Shown here one piece after another: positions 13,001-28,282 of a DNA stretch of 64,000 nt. Origin of the DNA: Tethya wilhelma. Taxonomy: Eukaryota; Porifera; Demospongiae; Tethyida; Tethyidae. The position numbers and the translations under genes are program-made. The notes beneath the pieces were generated by a model, which worked only from the letters and a program-made list of their open reading frames with translations, was not told the DNA's origin and did not search any database. The stretch covers positions 5,454,051 to 5,518,050 of the forward strand of contig CAXIPT010000002.1 in assembly GCA_964030475.1 (NCBI GenBank). Direction: 5' to 3'. Position 1 is the first letter of the stretch, and every line of letters starts with the position of its first letter.

Positions 13001-16000
13001 ACTGTATAATAGTTGTAACAGACTTGATCGAGTCTACTCACGACACAAAGATATAGGTATATAGTTGACATGGACCCCTACCCCTACTCTCACCCAATAG
13101 TTATGATGTCGCTTCCTATCAGATCGATTCTGGCTAAGCAACTACCTGTTACCATGGATGCAAATTTGCTGGCTGTACTTCCTAAGGTTAGTAACATTAG
13201 GTTGTTCAGGTGACATCATTTGCAAGGCTTGAATAAATTCCGGCCAGATGGCATTCATGTGCATGATTACAAGGAATGACATAATTTTGATAGCAAAATT
13301 TAGAGAGTAACCAGGATGGAAGCCATTATTCACAGTCACAACAGTCACAAACAAAAGTATCCTAGCGGAACCCTATATCTTCAGTCAACACAGCTTGAAG
13401 CTTAGACCTAGTGCTTAATGATCGCAAGATCAAAGATACCAAAATTACATGGTATTGGCTTACAACCAACCACATGCGGGTGTGCTCCATGGGAACACTG
13501 TTTGTTTAGTGGTTTCCTGGTGGTTGTAGCACATGGCTTCTGTGAATCTTTAATTGAATTCCAGCAATCTGTGCTAGGACAGACCCTTTCCTTATCTTTC
13601 TTTTTCCTCCCCTTCTTGTTTCATAAAGAAAATTAGGATCATGCTTTGGCAATGAGGGGACTGTCTGCATAGAGTGGAGCCATTGCTAGTCCAATTTCTG
13701 TCCCACCACCTCTGATGACTTGCCTCAAGATGGAGTACCCAACAATGTTGCTTTCTTCCAGTGCAACCAAACAGAAGCTTCCAGGAGCAGTGATCCAGTT
13801 CTTTATGAATTCTTGGAGCTGGAAAAATGAAACTGTCCTACTTTAACACACTAGTCAATAATGCACTGTTTGATGGTTTGAGAATGACAACTTGAAATGG
13901 AAAACTTATTTGACTTAACTTCAACACATTCTTCTCATTTCTTAACATTGCAATATTAAGCTTTCCAACAAATTTGACATCCCTTTGTAACCTCCAGGAC
14001 CACCCATTCTTATCCACATCACCACCAACAGTATGACCCTTCTGATCTGCATTTTCTTGAGTAAAAATGTTTAACATTCTTCCATACCCTTTCCCTCTAC
14101 AATCTTCAGCAATAATAGCTCCACCCAGGTGAGAATGGTGGCTGGGAAAGGTAGCAACACCAAAATGTAAAACCACTCTTTCTTCCAAAACTCTAACAAT
14201 GAAACCGCTCAGTGGGTCAAATGCATATGCAAAGGTCTAGAGGTGGAAGAAAATTCCAGAGACGGGGTATGCACATTATGCATTGTGCTCACCTCAAACA
14301 ATGAACAACCAATAAATTTACACATGAAAGGCTACAAGGATTATATAGTTTGTGGATGCATTTGAGTCCATATCACTAGTTAAGAATTCATCATGTATAG
14401 TGCCTCTGAAAGCAAACCAGGCAATAAAATTTGTGGAAGCAAGATAATAAATATGCCATGGATGCAAAGTTGAACTGGGACGGTCTTTGAGTCGTATTCG
14501 ACTCAGACAGCTTTAAAATTTTCAACCCACAGGAATCATATAACAGTGAATGCTAAATAATAAGTAGTACAGTTTTAATTTTAATGTAATAAATTAAATG
14601 CAAGTCCTGCACATAACAGAGCCGCTAGTCAAATGTTGGAGAAGCAATACCATAAATTTTTCTCATCTTTCTCCCAGGTGGAAGTCCTTTATTGTATATT
14701 CTAAAAGCAACGTGAATAAGTTTAGCCTCTAACTCTTCCATCAGTTCAGGAGACCCCTCTCCACAGCCTTCACCAACAGGATGGAATAACTCAAGCATGG
14801 TCTTAGGAATAGTTATGTTTGAGAGACATTCTTCAGCAGCTGACTTTATCAAGGCTTTGGCAATGAGGGGACTATCTGCGTAAAGTGGAGCCATTGCTAG
14901 TCCAATCTCTGTCCCACCACCTCTGATGACTTGCCTCAAGATGGAGTACCCAACAATGTTGCTTTCTTCCAGTGCAACCAAACAGAAGCTTCCAGGAGCA
15001 GTGATCCAGTTCTTGATGAATCCATGTCTCGGGGTTCCAAAAATGAAACTGTCATACTTTAACACACTAGATAGCAATGCACTGTTTGATGGTTCAAAAA
15101 GTGAAACTTGATAATGGAATCTTGTTCGACTTAACTTTGTAGAAATCTTCTCGAGACTCAGCATCGCAACATATGATTTCCAATAAACTTGATAGCCTCT
15201 AGACCCAAACCAGGTCAAACCTTTGTGATCCATTTCACCACTAACAGTATGGCCTTTCTGATCTGAAATTTCATAGGATAAAATATTTAACATTTTCCCA
15301 TATCCTTTTCCTCTGTAATTTTCAGTAACCAGAGCACCTCCCATGTGAGAATGGTGATCAGGAAAGGCTACATTGCAAACGTGACTAATTACTCTTTTGC
15401 CAACAATTCCAACAAAGAAACCATTTTGGTGAAAAGCATATGCACTTCGAAAATCATAAGGTCCAACACTCCAGCCTGCCTTGATTGCTTCTCGAGTAAC
15501 AAAATCCATGTCTTTTTCACAAGCTTGTCTAAAATAAAATCCCTTTTCACTTAGTGCCTCTGAAAACAAGGCAATAAAACTTTGCCAGATGAACTTATGG
15601 CAAAAATGTTTTTCACACTGGGACAGTTGTAGAATTTTCACAGCCATTTTTTTCTCAGGCTCAGAGCTATTACTTCATTAGGAAGCACCATCAATATACA
15701 CATAGCATTCTGCCACAAAACCAAGATGTGAGTAATAATGTGGGAAGTGGTATGTTGGCTATGATATTTAAACAGAAATATCACATGAACACACCTGGTC
15801 CACACATGACAAATGCAAGGTATAGGTTATATTATCCATGCACAAAACTATTATAGACTAAGTCGTGCCTGTATGTGTGTCGTGATAGAATTTTTACGTA
15901 CCTAGATGTACAATTTTAGCAGCCAGTCCTATAGAATCACCTCATCAATTATACTACTAAATAATGAATATAGTTATAATCATATAATATGATGGGAGGC

Positions 16001-19000
16001 GGCGTACAAAACTTAATGAATCATGCACATGCAGACTCTGCATTTATTAATAGAATTATAATTGTGCATGGCTATTAAACATAAAAAAAAGAACATAGTA
16101 CACGTGCATAGAGAAATTTGGTTTAAAAACAAGACATATAATTAGACTTTTTAAAATAATTAGAAAAACAATTCACTCAGTCGGTTACACACATTCATGT
16201 GCCTAAAACTCATAAGGATGTAGCTAGTCAAATGTTGGAGAAGCGATACCATAAATCTTCCTCATCTTTCTCCCAGGGGGAAGACCTTTGGTGTACATTC
16301 TGAAAGCAATGTGTGAAAGCTCTGCCTCTAACTCTTCCATCAGTTCAGGAGACCCCTCTCCACAGCCTTCACCAACAGGATGGAATAACTCAAGCATGGT
16401 CTTAGGAATAGCTATGTTGGTCAGACATTCTTCAGCAGCTGCTTTTATCAAGGCTTTGGCAATGAGGGGACTGTCTGCATAGAGTGGAGCCATTGCTAGT
16501 CCAATTTCTGTCCCACCACCTCTGATGACTTGCCTCAAGATGGAGTACCCAACAATGTTGCTTTCTTCCAGTGCAACCAAACAGAAGCTTCCAGGAGCAG
16601 TGATCCAGTTCTTTATAAATCCGTGTCTAGGAGTTCCAAAAATGAAAGTGTCATACTTTAATACACTAGATAGCAATGCACTACTTGATGGTTCAAGAAT
16701 GGCAACTTGAAATAGGAAACTTGCTTGACCTAGTTTAGCTGTGATCTTCTCGAGACTTAACATAGCAATATAAGTTTTCCAAAAAACTCGATAGCCTTTG
16801 GGCTCAAAAAAGGATCTACCCTTACAATCCATTTCGCCACCGACAGTATACTTTTGGTCAGCGAGTTCATAATGGGATTTATTATAGAAAGCTCTTCCAT
16901 ATCCTTTCCCTCTGCAATCTTCAACAACAAAACCACCTCCTTGATGGGTATGGTGGTTAGGATATGTGATGAGACAAGAGTGTGAAACCACTCTTTCTCT
17001 CAATACTCCAACAAAGAAACCATCTGGCTTAAATGTGTATGCACTTGGAAAGTCATAAGGTCCAATGTGCCAACCTGCCTTGATTGCTTCTCGAGTAACA
17101 AAGTCCATGTCTTTAGCGTGAGCTTGTCTAAAATAGAATCCCTTTTCACTTAGTGCCGATGAAAACAAGGCAATAGAAGTTCGCCCGAAGAGTTTAAGTT
17201 TATTAATACCCAGTTGACAATGCACATTTTTTAGAGCCATTTTTCTTTGACTATTCAGAGAAGTAGTCTACATAATTTTTGAATAAGTACTATATTAGGA
17301 AACACCTCACAATAATTTGTTAACCATGTAATTAAGCCACCACAGAAATTTAATATAGGAGAAGGTAATGGTTAGCTACAAAAATAGATAATACCATTTA
17401 TAGTTAAACAACAGAGTTACATGCACAGACCCTAAAATAGTATACAAAGTGTACGCAGGGGCAGCAAGTGTAATACCAAAGGCTATAGTGATAAATGGTC
17501 ATCCAGTATATATACTGAGAATTAAGGTAAGCTTAAACAATTAATGCAGAATTCTTTGAAGCTTGGTGACATTGTGCTCATTATATGCATACAATATAGG
17601 AGCTATATAACAATATACCCATATAGCTGGAGTGATCTATATGCACATGGCAAAAAGATGTTTGGATCCCTTTTTAAATCCTCAATCACTAACACATTGC
17701 TGGCTCAGAGGCTTCGATCATTAAAACAATTTCAGCACCCAACTAAAGGATACATAGTCACCAGTACACTGCTACCTATTGACCCTCCAACTGCCACTCT
17801 CTATGAACATGTGTACAAAGAGTTCCCTAAATTTGGTCCGAAGATTGCTCTGGTGGATGGAGTGACAGGTCGGGAGTGTTCCTACAATGAACTAGACGAA
17901 ACCACGGCAAATTTTTCCTCTGCTCTAAGAAGACAAGGGCTTCAAAAAGGCGATGTGTTAGCTATTGTCAGTCCCAACTCACTGCAGTATCCTGTGGTGA
18001 TATTTGGGACACTGGCTTCAGGTGGAGTCGTTACCACATGCAATCCAACGCTCAGTGAAGAAGAACTTGCATATCAGTTCAAGAATTCCAATGCCAAAGT
18101 GGTAGCTACTGTTCCAACTGTCCTTTCAACCGTCCAAAAAGCTGCTGAAATGTCAGGAGTGAACAAGATCATCGTGATAGATGATTCGGACCAATCTAGC
18201 TCCACATCTGATGGTCTTATTGCTTACAACTCACTCATACAGGATTCTGGTTCTCTATTTCACCACACTCCTCGACCTTTGAACTCTACAGCTATCCTAC
18301 CATACTCCAGTGGCACTACAGGTCTACCAAAAGGTGTCATGTTATCACACCAGAATATCGTAGCCAACCTTAGTCAATCGGTACATGACGAGTTGCTTAT
18401 GTACAGTAGAGAAGAAACCACAATAACCGGACTGCTACCATTCTTTCACCTATACGGAATGATTGTTCTTTTTTTATCTTTGAGTGCCGGTAGCAAAATT
18501 ATAACTATGGCAAAATTTGAACCAGGACTATTTCTCGGTTCCGTTCAACGATATCGTATTAACGTGGGACATCTAGTACCACCAATTCTTCTCTTTCTTG
18601 CCAATCATTCTGACATTGAAAAATACGATCTCTTCAGTCTTGAAGATGTAATGGTAGCTGGTGCACCGCTTAGTGGAGAGGCCATAATATCAGTCAAAGA
18701 TAGAATAAAATGTAACATAATCCGTCAAGGATACGGTCTCAGTGAAGCTGGAGTTACTCACATTACTCCTCGTAGTCTAGGCACAAGTAAACCCAACTCC
18801 ATTGGAAGAGTGATCAGAAGTGTAAGAGCTAAAGTTGTTGACATTGACAGTGGAGTTGAGCTCCCAGCATACAAAGAAGGTGAAATGCTTGTTAGCAGTC
18901 CGTGTGTCATGAAAGGCTATTTAAATCGGCCAAAGGATACTGAGCAGTGTCTGAGCGATGATGGGTGGTTAAGCACTGGTGATATTGGTAAGATTCTACC

Positions 19001-22000
19001 TAATATTATTCTCAAGTTCTTATTAAAAGCCTTTATTTTAGGTTCTTATTAAAAACCTCTTTTTAGGTTCCTATTAAAAATAGCTTTTAGGTTTCTATTA
19101 TTCCTATTATCATTGTTTTAGGTTCATTTAGGTTACTATTAAATACCTATTTAAAGATCACTCCTATCAAAAATCTGTTTTAGATTCTTATTAAAAATCA
19201 CTGTTTTTAAGGTTCCTAATAAAAACAAATTTTAGGTTCCTATATTGTTAAGTTTATGCACTGATATGGATTAAAGACAACAATTGCATAACTTAGATTC
19301 TTGGGTAATCAATTTTAGGACCGTAATCGCACGCAGTATGAAATCGTGATAATATTTTACCACTGTGACCATCTATAGTGTAAACGCAAAATATTATGTG
19401 ATACTAGAACTATAGGACTAGAGTCGAACTTTAGCTGATGTCCCTGGTCAATAGAATTAGGAAACCATTATACACGTTATCTGGTATATAGACCATTATA
19501 ACTCTCACATTATTATATGTCTTTAGGATATTACGATGATGAGGAGTGCTTCTATATCATCGACCGCTTGAAAGAGTTGATAAAGGTCAAAGGTTTCCAA
19601 GTGGCCCCTGCTGAATTAGAGGCACTATTGCTAACACACCCAAAGATTGCTGATGCAGCAGTTATTGGTGTTCCTGATGAGCGTCTGGGGGAAGCCCCAA
19701 AAGCATTTATTGTAAAGCAAGTTGATGATTTATCACAGAGCGAGGTGATCCAGTTTATCACTAGCAAGGTATGCAGTGACAGTAGGTGTATTCATAACAC
19801 AATAAATCATTAATAATTATTAGTAGAACATTTTTACACAATTATTTTGGGCATGGGTGTCACAGATTGCTAAACTTTAGATTTTGCGATTTCATGCACA
19901 ATCTTGGTGTCATATGTACGATCTAACAATAAAATGATTTTTATACAGGTTGCTCCACACAAGCAACTGATTGGTGGTGTAGAGTTCATTACAGAAATAC
20001 CAAAATCACCTTCTGGGAAAATCTTACGAAGAACTTTGAAATAATAAGTGATGTACATGAGGATCCATTTATTGACCAAGAAATGCATATTATTGATTTT
20101 TATATAATACAGCTATAACCATATTACTTTATAAAAGTACAAAAATCGTGTTAAAAATAGCATCATAGAATAATACCCATACTTTATACACATCTGTTAT
20201 CTCATAATGTAATTTGATTAAGTTTATATCCACATTGGAAAAAACTCCGTATCACTGTGTGCAAAATTCTAACACTCAAAAGTTTGACAACCCTTTGTCA
20301 ATATAATACATATCACTCACCGTACATGCTAAGTATGAAAATTAAACACAAGCCAAAAAAACATAATAATAACTATCATAATTTCAACGTGAAAATATCC
20401 GTATTTTACTGATGAGTGTGTATTCAACCCCATAACACAATCACCTCGCTGGAAACAGGTTATAATGCAACCTTATAGCTCACCTGACAAGAAAGTTGAT
20501 GATGGCATCGGCGTGGTTCTTCTCCAGCATCCAGTTGGGATCGGCCACTTGAGCCTGTGTTCTCTGTCTCTTTGGCTCGGCACTTCCGTCGCTGGCCGAC
20601 CTCTTCATGCCGAGGCTACTGGAGAGGGAGGAGGAGGAAGAGGAAGTGGGTGTGTCCTTGTGGGAGGGGCCAGCAGCACTGCCGTCATGGTCCATTGGTT
20701 CACCATCGGAGTCTTGAGATTCACGAACCTATAGGAAATGCATCAAGGATAGAATTGAGAGATCTGACTGAGAATTTTTTATTGAGCAGAAAATAAGTAC
20801 TATAACAGTATGTATACAAAAAGTAATAGGACATGCAAGGTGGAATTAATGTACATCTTAATTTCAGCATATCCCGAGCAAATTTAGAGCAAATCCCTCA
20901 AGCATGATGCATGTATGCATACTAATGAAGCATGCAACTCAGAAAAGTGTAACTGAGCTATGTAACATTCAAATTATGCGATACAAAACATATCGCAGTG
21001 TACCATCATTTGTTGGTAATAACCTCTTTTGTGAATCAGGTGCTACTAGTGCACCTCAAATTGGAGCATTTTATACTGATAAGCTCTGGGATGGTCCACC
21101 TGTTGGATGTACTACTAACAATCAACCAACAGCCCTACGTCCATGGTTCTCAAGACAGCTTCCTTCCTCAACAACTGATTACACTGAAGCACGTATTTGT
21201 GACACACAGGCTTATTATGACTCTGGAGATGGAGAGCCACGTATGGAGTTACTGGAGATTTTGATTCAGTAAACCCAAAACTTGACAATAATAAATCCAA
21301 ACAATGCCATGTACATTGTAGCTATAGATATAATAATATAATAATTTTTGCAATGCACACGAAGTGTACGTAATACAATAATTGCTTTTGAATTTTTTTC
21401 TTGTTATTGCATGCATATGCTGTACCAGTCTAAATTGATAATCAATCTACTGTGAACATACAAACACTCAAGCACAAAACTTACCCTCTGAAACTCCCAC
21501 TTGATGATGACCTCTGCTAGATCCACAGCAAGCTTCCGTTGATCAATGGTGGCATTGGGCATGAGCCCCAGTCTCTGTATGGAGGAGACCATGTGTTGGA
21601 CCAGGTGCTGACGGACTGGGTAGTAGACACGATAGTGACGACACAGGAGTTGGCTGTAGAGAGGGTGTATGTGAGAGAGAGAGAGCATATGTGAATGTGT
21701 GAGAGAGAGAAAAAATGGGCGGATTATGGGATTGGCAGTTTGATAAGCACTGTCAAACAGTCATTTTGCACAGCACATACAGAATAAATGTATTATTGCG
21801 TGCACACTGCCGCCCTAATAAAATTGAGAAATTTGAGAAATCTTGACCATCCTGCCAAATTTTATTTTTGCCAATATTTTGTGCTGTACAATAATTATAC
21901 ACATTTATAGCACATACAATATATGTACACACTCACAGCATGTGGACGAGCTGTGCCACAGAGTGCCCCTCCTCCACGATGATCTTCTTGGTCCAGTGGA

Positions 22001-23681
22001 CGAGGGTGGCGTTGGCATCCTCCATCCTCACTGGGACCACAGGGGTGAGGATGTCCAGAGCCTGACGGATGATGGGGCGGGCCTCTAGAGCATGGGCCTT
22101 GAGCAGACTGGAGGAAGAGAGAGAATGAAGGGGAAAAAAAAAGAGAAAGAAAAAAGAAGAAAGAAGGGAGGGGGGGGTTGGGATTTCAATAACAGTAACT
22201 GTTGGTTAAAATTATTTTCCAACCAGTTATTTCAATCTCACTTGGCAGTCTTAGTAACAATACAGCCATTCAATTTCAATAGTACACTAACTCTCACACA
22301 TCCTAACTAGCATACATCCTAACTCTGCCACACGCTAACTCTGCCACACCCACCTGTGAAACACCTGTAGCACTATTCTCTTGTGAATGGCAAACTTGGC
22401 AATGATGTGCGATAGAAGGAGATGACCGTGATACTTTGTAGCCGGGTCCACACACTGCTTGGGGAGGAGACAAGGCCAGGCAAAGGTCATGAGACGTCTC
22501 AGCTTGGCTCCCTGTCTCTTGTTGTTGGAGTCGTGGATGTGAGGGGCAGCATGTTCCACGAGGAGAGAGGAAAACTGAAGGAGGAGGATACACACAGAGT
22601 CCTGGACGAGGGGGAGAGAGAGAGAGAGAGAGAGAGCAAAAAAGTTACAAACAACAAAAATTCATAATAAAATTAACAATAGATTTTTGCTAATTCTTGC
22701 TCCCTTAACAAGTTTAACCTCTCAAGATTTGTTACTGAAGATCACACGAGTCGTATGTGAAAGAATCAATGCTATAAGGGCCTTTGCTTTTCCTATTAGT
22801 GCACACCACAATTATAATATTCAAAAATAAATTATTGCTTATCTCTCCTCATTACCGAAAAATGTAACAGAATGTAAGAACATTATATTTACAACACCTA
22901 AATTTGCTACTATTTTGCTTACTGAGGATCCAAATGGCTTATCGGGGTTAATGACTTTATTGATGAACACACTGATAATATTCTCCTCGTTATCATGCTC
23001 TGGATCAGGGGCTCCCCCTAGCAACTCGTCACCATTGCCTTCCTCAAAAGTAGCAGTGAACATTGGAATCAAGATGTACTGCAGAATCTGTGTTAACACA
23101 ATGTTACATTGAGTAACACAAAGTGATATATGTACAAACTAATGACACAGCTTAATGCAAGTTGTTACTCATGCTTGAGTTATAACTGTGTCGTGTTTGA
23201 GTTTAACTGCCTTATATGTGTGAGTTAAAACTGCATCATGTTTTGAGTTATAACCGTTTTATGCTTGAGTTACTCTATAACCGTGACATGTTTAAATTAT
23301 AACCATGTCATGTTATAACTAAATCAAATTTGAGTTATAACTAAATACTGTCACAGTGTCATGTTTCAGTTGCAGCTAACTAGCTCGATACATGCATCTC
23401 TTACACACATACCTTAGCTTTCAAATCCTGAGGGTAGTCGTTGTTCGTGAAGACTTCCACAAACTTGAAGAAAACATGTCTCTTCTCTTCGTTTGAGTAT
23501 TCCTTTGCCACCTCCTTCTCGAGATAGAGAGTGAGAAAGTGACAAGAGGCTATGTGACGGTTTAGATAGACATGGAGTAGCTTGAAGAGTGTTTCGACAT
23601 CTTCACGATGGTGCTTGCAGTAAGATAGGAGACATTTTACGAGCATTGGGCATTCTTGCCAATATTGGAGAGGCAGGGAGT

Positions 23682-23728
<47 letters not shown>

Positions 23729-25551
23729 ATGTGTGTGTGTGTGACTATCGATAAACAAGCAAAACAACAAGTAAAACAAGGTGAGCTGCTTGTTACATGT
23801 ACATAGGCACTTAAAGTGTCTCGATCAGCCTATTACTAATTTAAAGATAAGTTGCCTGAGCAGGCATTGGGAGGGCTCCTTCAATTAGGTTTGGGATTGT
23901 TTGTAAAGATAAGACTATTTAAATTTTCATTTATCTACAAAAATTCCAACTACCGTAGCAAGTCTGGTATGGTAGGCGTTTGAGGTCCATATCTTCTTGA
24001 GGCACTCGACCACGGCTGTCTTGTCTCTGATCCACTCCTCTCTCTCTGAGACAAGGAAGTGACACAGAGCCACGCCTTGGTACTGCAGCTCCTGTTGACG
24101 CTTCGAGGTACCTTCTTCCGTTGAGGAGATCTGAGTCTAACACAACAGAAAAGGTAAACAATACAGCGAGTGATATTCATCAGTATACGCTTTACAAATG
24201 AATATTACTTTTTCCTTTACATCTTCTAAATCTAGATCCGTAGATCTTCTAAAAATTTAATGCAAAAAAACAGTACAGTACGTTCAAGCTTAGCCAAATT
24301 TTTGGAGAATATTTGGCATGCAAACCCGGTAAAGGGTGCCGAATAATAAGAGGTGCTGAATTTTTAGAAGATCTACGGTAGCATTATAATTTTATAAAGA
24401 AAAAAAAATAATATGAGTCTATAATATTCTGGCTAATGCAATAAGTACATATAAATTAATGTGCACTCACAGCCAGGGAAAAGGTGGCACTGATCAGTTT
24501 CTGCGGCGACTTAAAGAGAGCCTCCTTGAGAGGTCCTCCGTCCTTGTGCTGGAGGAACCAGTGGAAGAGACGAGAGAGGGACATGTCCGTGAGGCGGACC
24601 AGGAAGAATTCCACCGTGGGAACGGGGAACTTGAGGGCAAACTTGAGAACAGAGTCACGGAACGGACTACCAAGCTAGAGAAGAAAAGGCACAAAACATT
24701 GTCGAATAAGAAAGAGTTACAGCATATACAGCTGTACAGTTAGGTACTATAAAGAAAAGGCTTAAATTCTAAGTGTATTTTAGCTTGGAAGCCTCTCAAT
24801 AATGACTAAAAATGTCTATAGTTAGCAACAAATGTATGTATGCATTATTGTGCTAAGGGATCCAAATTTGGTGACAATAACCTGGCCAAAAAATGCATAC
24901 ATGTACACAAACAAATATTGTTATCATGCAGCTAAATTCAGCTCATGCATGAAGAGTCTTCGATCCCACTGCTACTGGTGTAGCTAAAAATGTTAGATAA
25001 ACAAACACTGCTGGGCTGGAAGGGAGCGTTAGGACACGATGAAACCAACCAACCTACCTCGATGCCCAGTGCCTTCTCTCCCTTTATGGTCAGTGCCAGG
25101 AGGTGCTCAAAGAGTCTAAAGGTCGAGGCAGGCAGCATGTGGAACATGTTCATGATGTGGAGACAGATCTGGACCTCGTCTCCCTTCCTCGGGGCGAGCT
25201 GGGTCGAGGAGGTGCTCTGGACCACGTCCATCCAACTACGAAGGTGGGCCTGTACGTGGAGTGTGATGAGGGAGAGAGAGAGAAAATCAGAGATTGATCG
25301 AATGATTGACTATATTGTAGAGAAAGTGAAAGGAGAAAAATTGACTGCAGTAATATTGCAAGTCAAACAGCTACAGTTGAATCATACATGTACAAAATGC
25401 TATGGAAGAATGTAATTTGAAACACTTTTAGCTCAGCAAAAGCACTCATGTTTTTGCATTTGTTATGTGTTACATGTGTTTTTGTGTGTACAAAGTCCTA
25501 CAGTGATTGGTGTGTGATCATTATAGATCAAATGAGCTGAGTCAGCACAAG

Positions 25552-25636
<85 letters not shown>

Positions 25637-26783
25637 CCTTTCTACCATGAGAGAGTTGCACATCTTCTCGTTGAAGGAGGTCGGGAACAGCTCTATCATG
25701 TGAGTCAGTCGAAGCAGGAGAGTGGGACTCAGGTTACGATAGTCACCCAGCATCATCAGCAGAGGTCGAAGGGCACTGTGAACCAGCTCAATATCAGCCT
25801 GGCTGTGATCAGTCATGAACTGTGAATGGAGATAAATTTTTTTTAACAAAATGAAACAGCTAGTTGCACTTACACAACTCGTAAAACTGCAGTGTGATCG
25901 ATATGTGTATCGTTTTTAGATCTAAACTATCAAATTGTAGTCAATAAACTGTAAGACAAGCCGGTACACATGGCATTCTGCAAAACAGTTCAGGAGTCTA
26001 CTATATAAGCAGAGTTTCACATAGAATTTCCAAAAAAGTTGTTTTTTTTTTATGCATGTGTATAATTATGCATATTTACAAAACATCCCCAAAAATATTT
26101 TTAAATGAAAATTTTCCGATCTACGTACAGTATTATCAATACATGCACTTTTAAGTACCTTTTTCATAGCATCTTTGCCAGCATCTTGCAGCTCCTTGAC
26201 ACTGGAGTTGATGGCCTTGTAGAGCACGGTAAAGATCTTCTCTCTCATGTCAGGGAGGTAGTGGCAGGCGGCCAGAGCAGCCAGACCACTCACTTTGAGG
26301 GGGACGAGGGAGGGGACTGCTCGGTAGCAGGGCAGCTTGGCTAAGGTGGCGTCATCACTTTCACAGAGAGTTACCAGCTGTGTGCGTGGGTGTTTAAAAA
26401 GTGTGATGTACATACATTATTCAGGGCTTATTCGTAAGGAACAAGCCTACAATTATCCTAAAATAGGCCCATAGCTATTGTGGATTGGGAAATTGTCGTC
26501 ACTAAAAAATTCTCATTGACAACACGAATGAAATTTTTTTTTTGCATGGTGATTTTTACCAAACCATCCGCAACAATGAAAAGTAAAATTCAACAATTGA
26601 AATGCCAATTAAGTTTAACTAGTGAAAATATCCCAATCTATGGTATAGGAGCTAGGGTACAGGTATACAAATAAACCTTGGTAGAATGGATGTACACAAA
26701 GTCTAAACAAACAGTATTTCTTTCATTTACAGTAAGTGTAGAATATTCAATTAATGAAAGAAACGAGAAAGTGTTGTTCCTCT

Positions 26784-26821
<38 letters not shown>

Positions 26822-28239
26822 CCTTTCTACCATGAGAGAGTTGCACATCTTCTCGTTGAAGGAGGTCGGGAACAGCTCTATCATGTGAGTCAGTCGAAGC
26901 AGGAGAGTGGGACTCAGGTTACGATAGTCACCCAGCATCATCAGCAGAGGTCGAAGGGCACTGTGAACCAGCTCAATATCAGCCTGGCTGTGATCAGTCA
27001 TGAACTGTGAATGGAGATAAATTTTTTTTAACAAAATGAAACAGCTAGTTGCACTTACACAACTCGTAAAACTGCAGTGTGATCGATATGTGTATCGTTT
27101 TTAGATCTAAACTATCAAATTGTAGTCAATAAACTGTAAGACAAGCCGGTACACATGGCATTCTGCAAAACAGTTCAGGAGTCTACTATATAAGCAGAGT
27201 TTCACATAGAATTTCCAAAAAAGTTGTTTTTTTTTTATGCATGTGTATAATTATGCATATTTACAAAACATCCCCAAAAATATTTTTAAATGAAAATTTT
27301 CCGATCTACGTACAGTATTATCAATACATGCACTTTTAAGTACCTTTTTCATAGCATCTTTGCCAGCATCTTGCAGCTCCTTGACACTGGAGTTGATGGC
27401 CTTGTAGAGCACGGTAAAGATCTTCTCTCTCATGTCAGGGAGGTAGTGGCAGGCGGCCAGAGCAGCCAGACCACTCACTTTGAGGGGGACGAGGGAGGGG
27501 ACTGCTCGGTAGCAGGGCAGCTTGGCTAAGGTGGCGTCATCACTTTCACAGAGAGTTACCAGCTGTGTGCGTGGGTGTTTAAAAAGTGTGATGTACATAC
27601 ATTATTCAGGGCTTATTCGTAAGGAACAAGCCTACAATTATCCTAAAATAGGCCCATAGCTATTGTGGATTGGGAAATTGTCGTCACTAAAAAATTCTCA
27701 TTGACAACACGAATGAAATTTTTTTTTTGCATGGTGATTTTTACCAAACCATCCGCAACAATGAAAAGTAAAATTCAACAATTGAAATGCCAATTAAGTT
27801 TAACTAGTGAAAATATCCCAATCTATGGTATAGGAGCTAGGGTACAGGTATACAAATAAACCTTGGTAGAATGGATGTACACAAAGTCTAAACAAACAGT
27901 ATTTCTTTCATTTACAGTAAGTGTAGAATATTCAATTAATGAAAGAAACGAGAAAGTGTTGTTCCTCTCCCTCCACAGCTACCTTCCTTCCTTCCTGCCT
28001 TACCTCTTGGAAGAAGACCTGGTGTTCTCCGATGGTGAGGTTGATGGAAAAGAGACGAGGGGAGAGAGAGGTGCAGAACGTGTTCCCATCCATGAGGGCG
28101 ATCTGGGTGCTCACTGGCTGGTGCTTGAGGAGATGTTTCTTTGGGGGGATCATGTCTGCTAGAATCTCTTTGTGAGGCTCCATGATTTCCGAGACTGTCT
28201 TGTTCATGATGGTGGCTAGTCGCTCTAGACTGCGATGAG

Positions 28240-28282
<43 letters not shown>

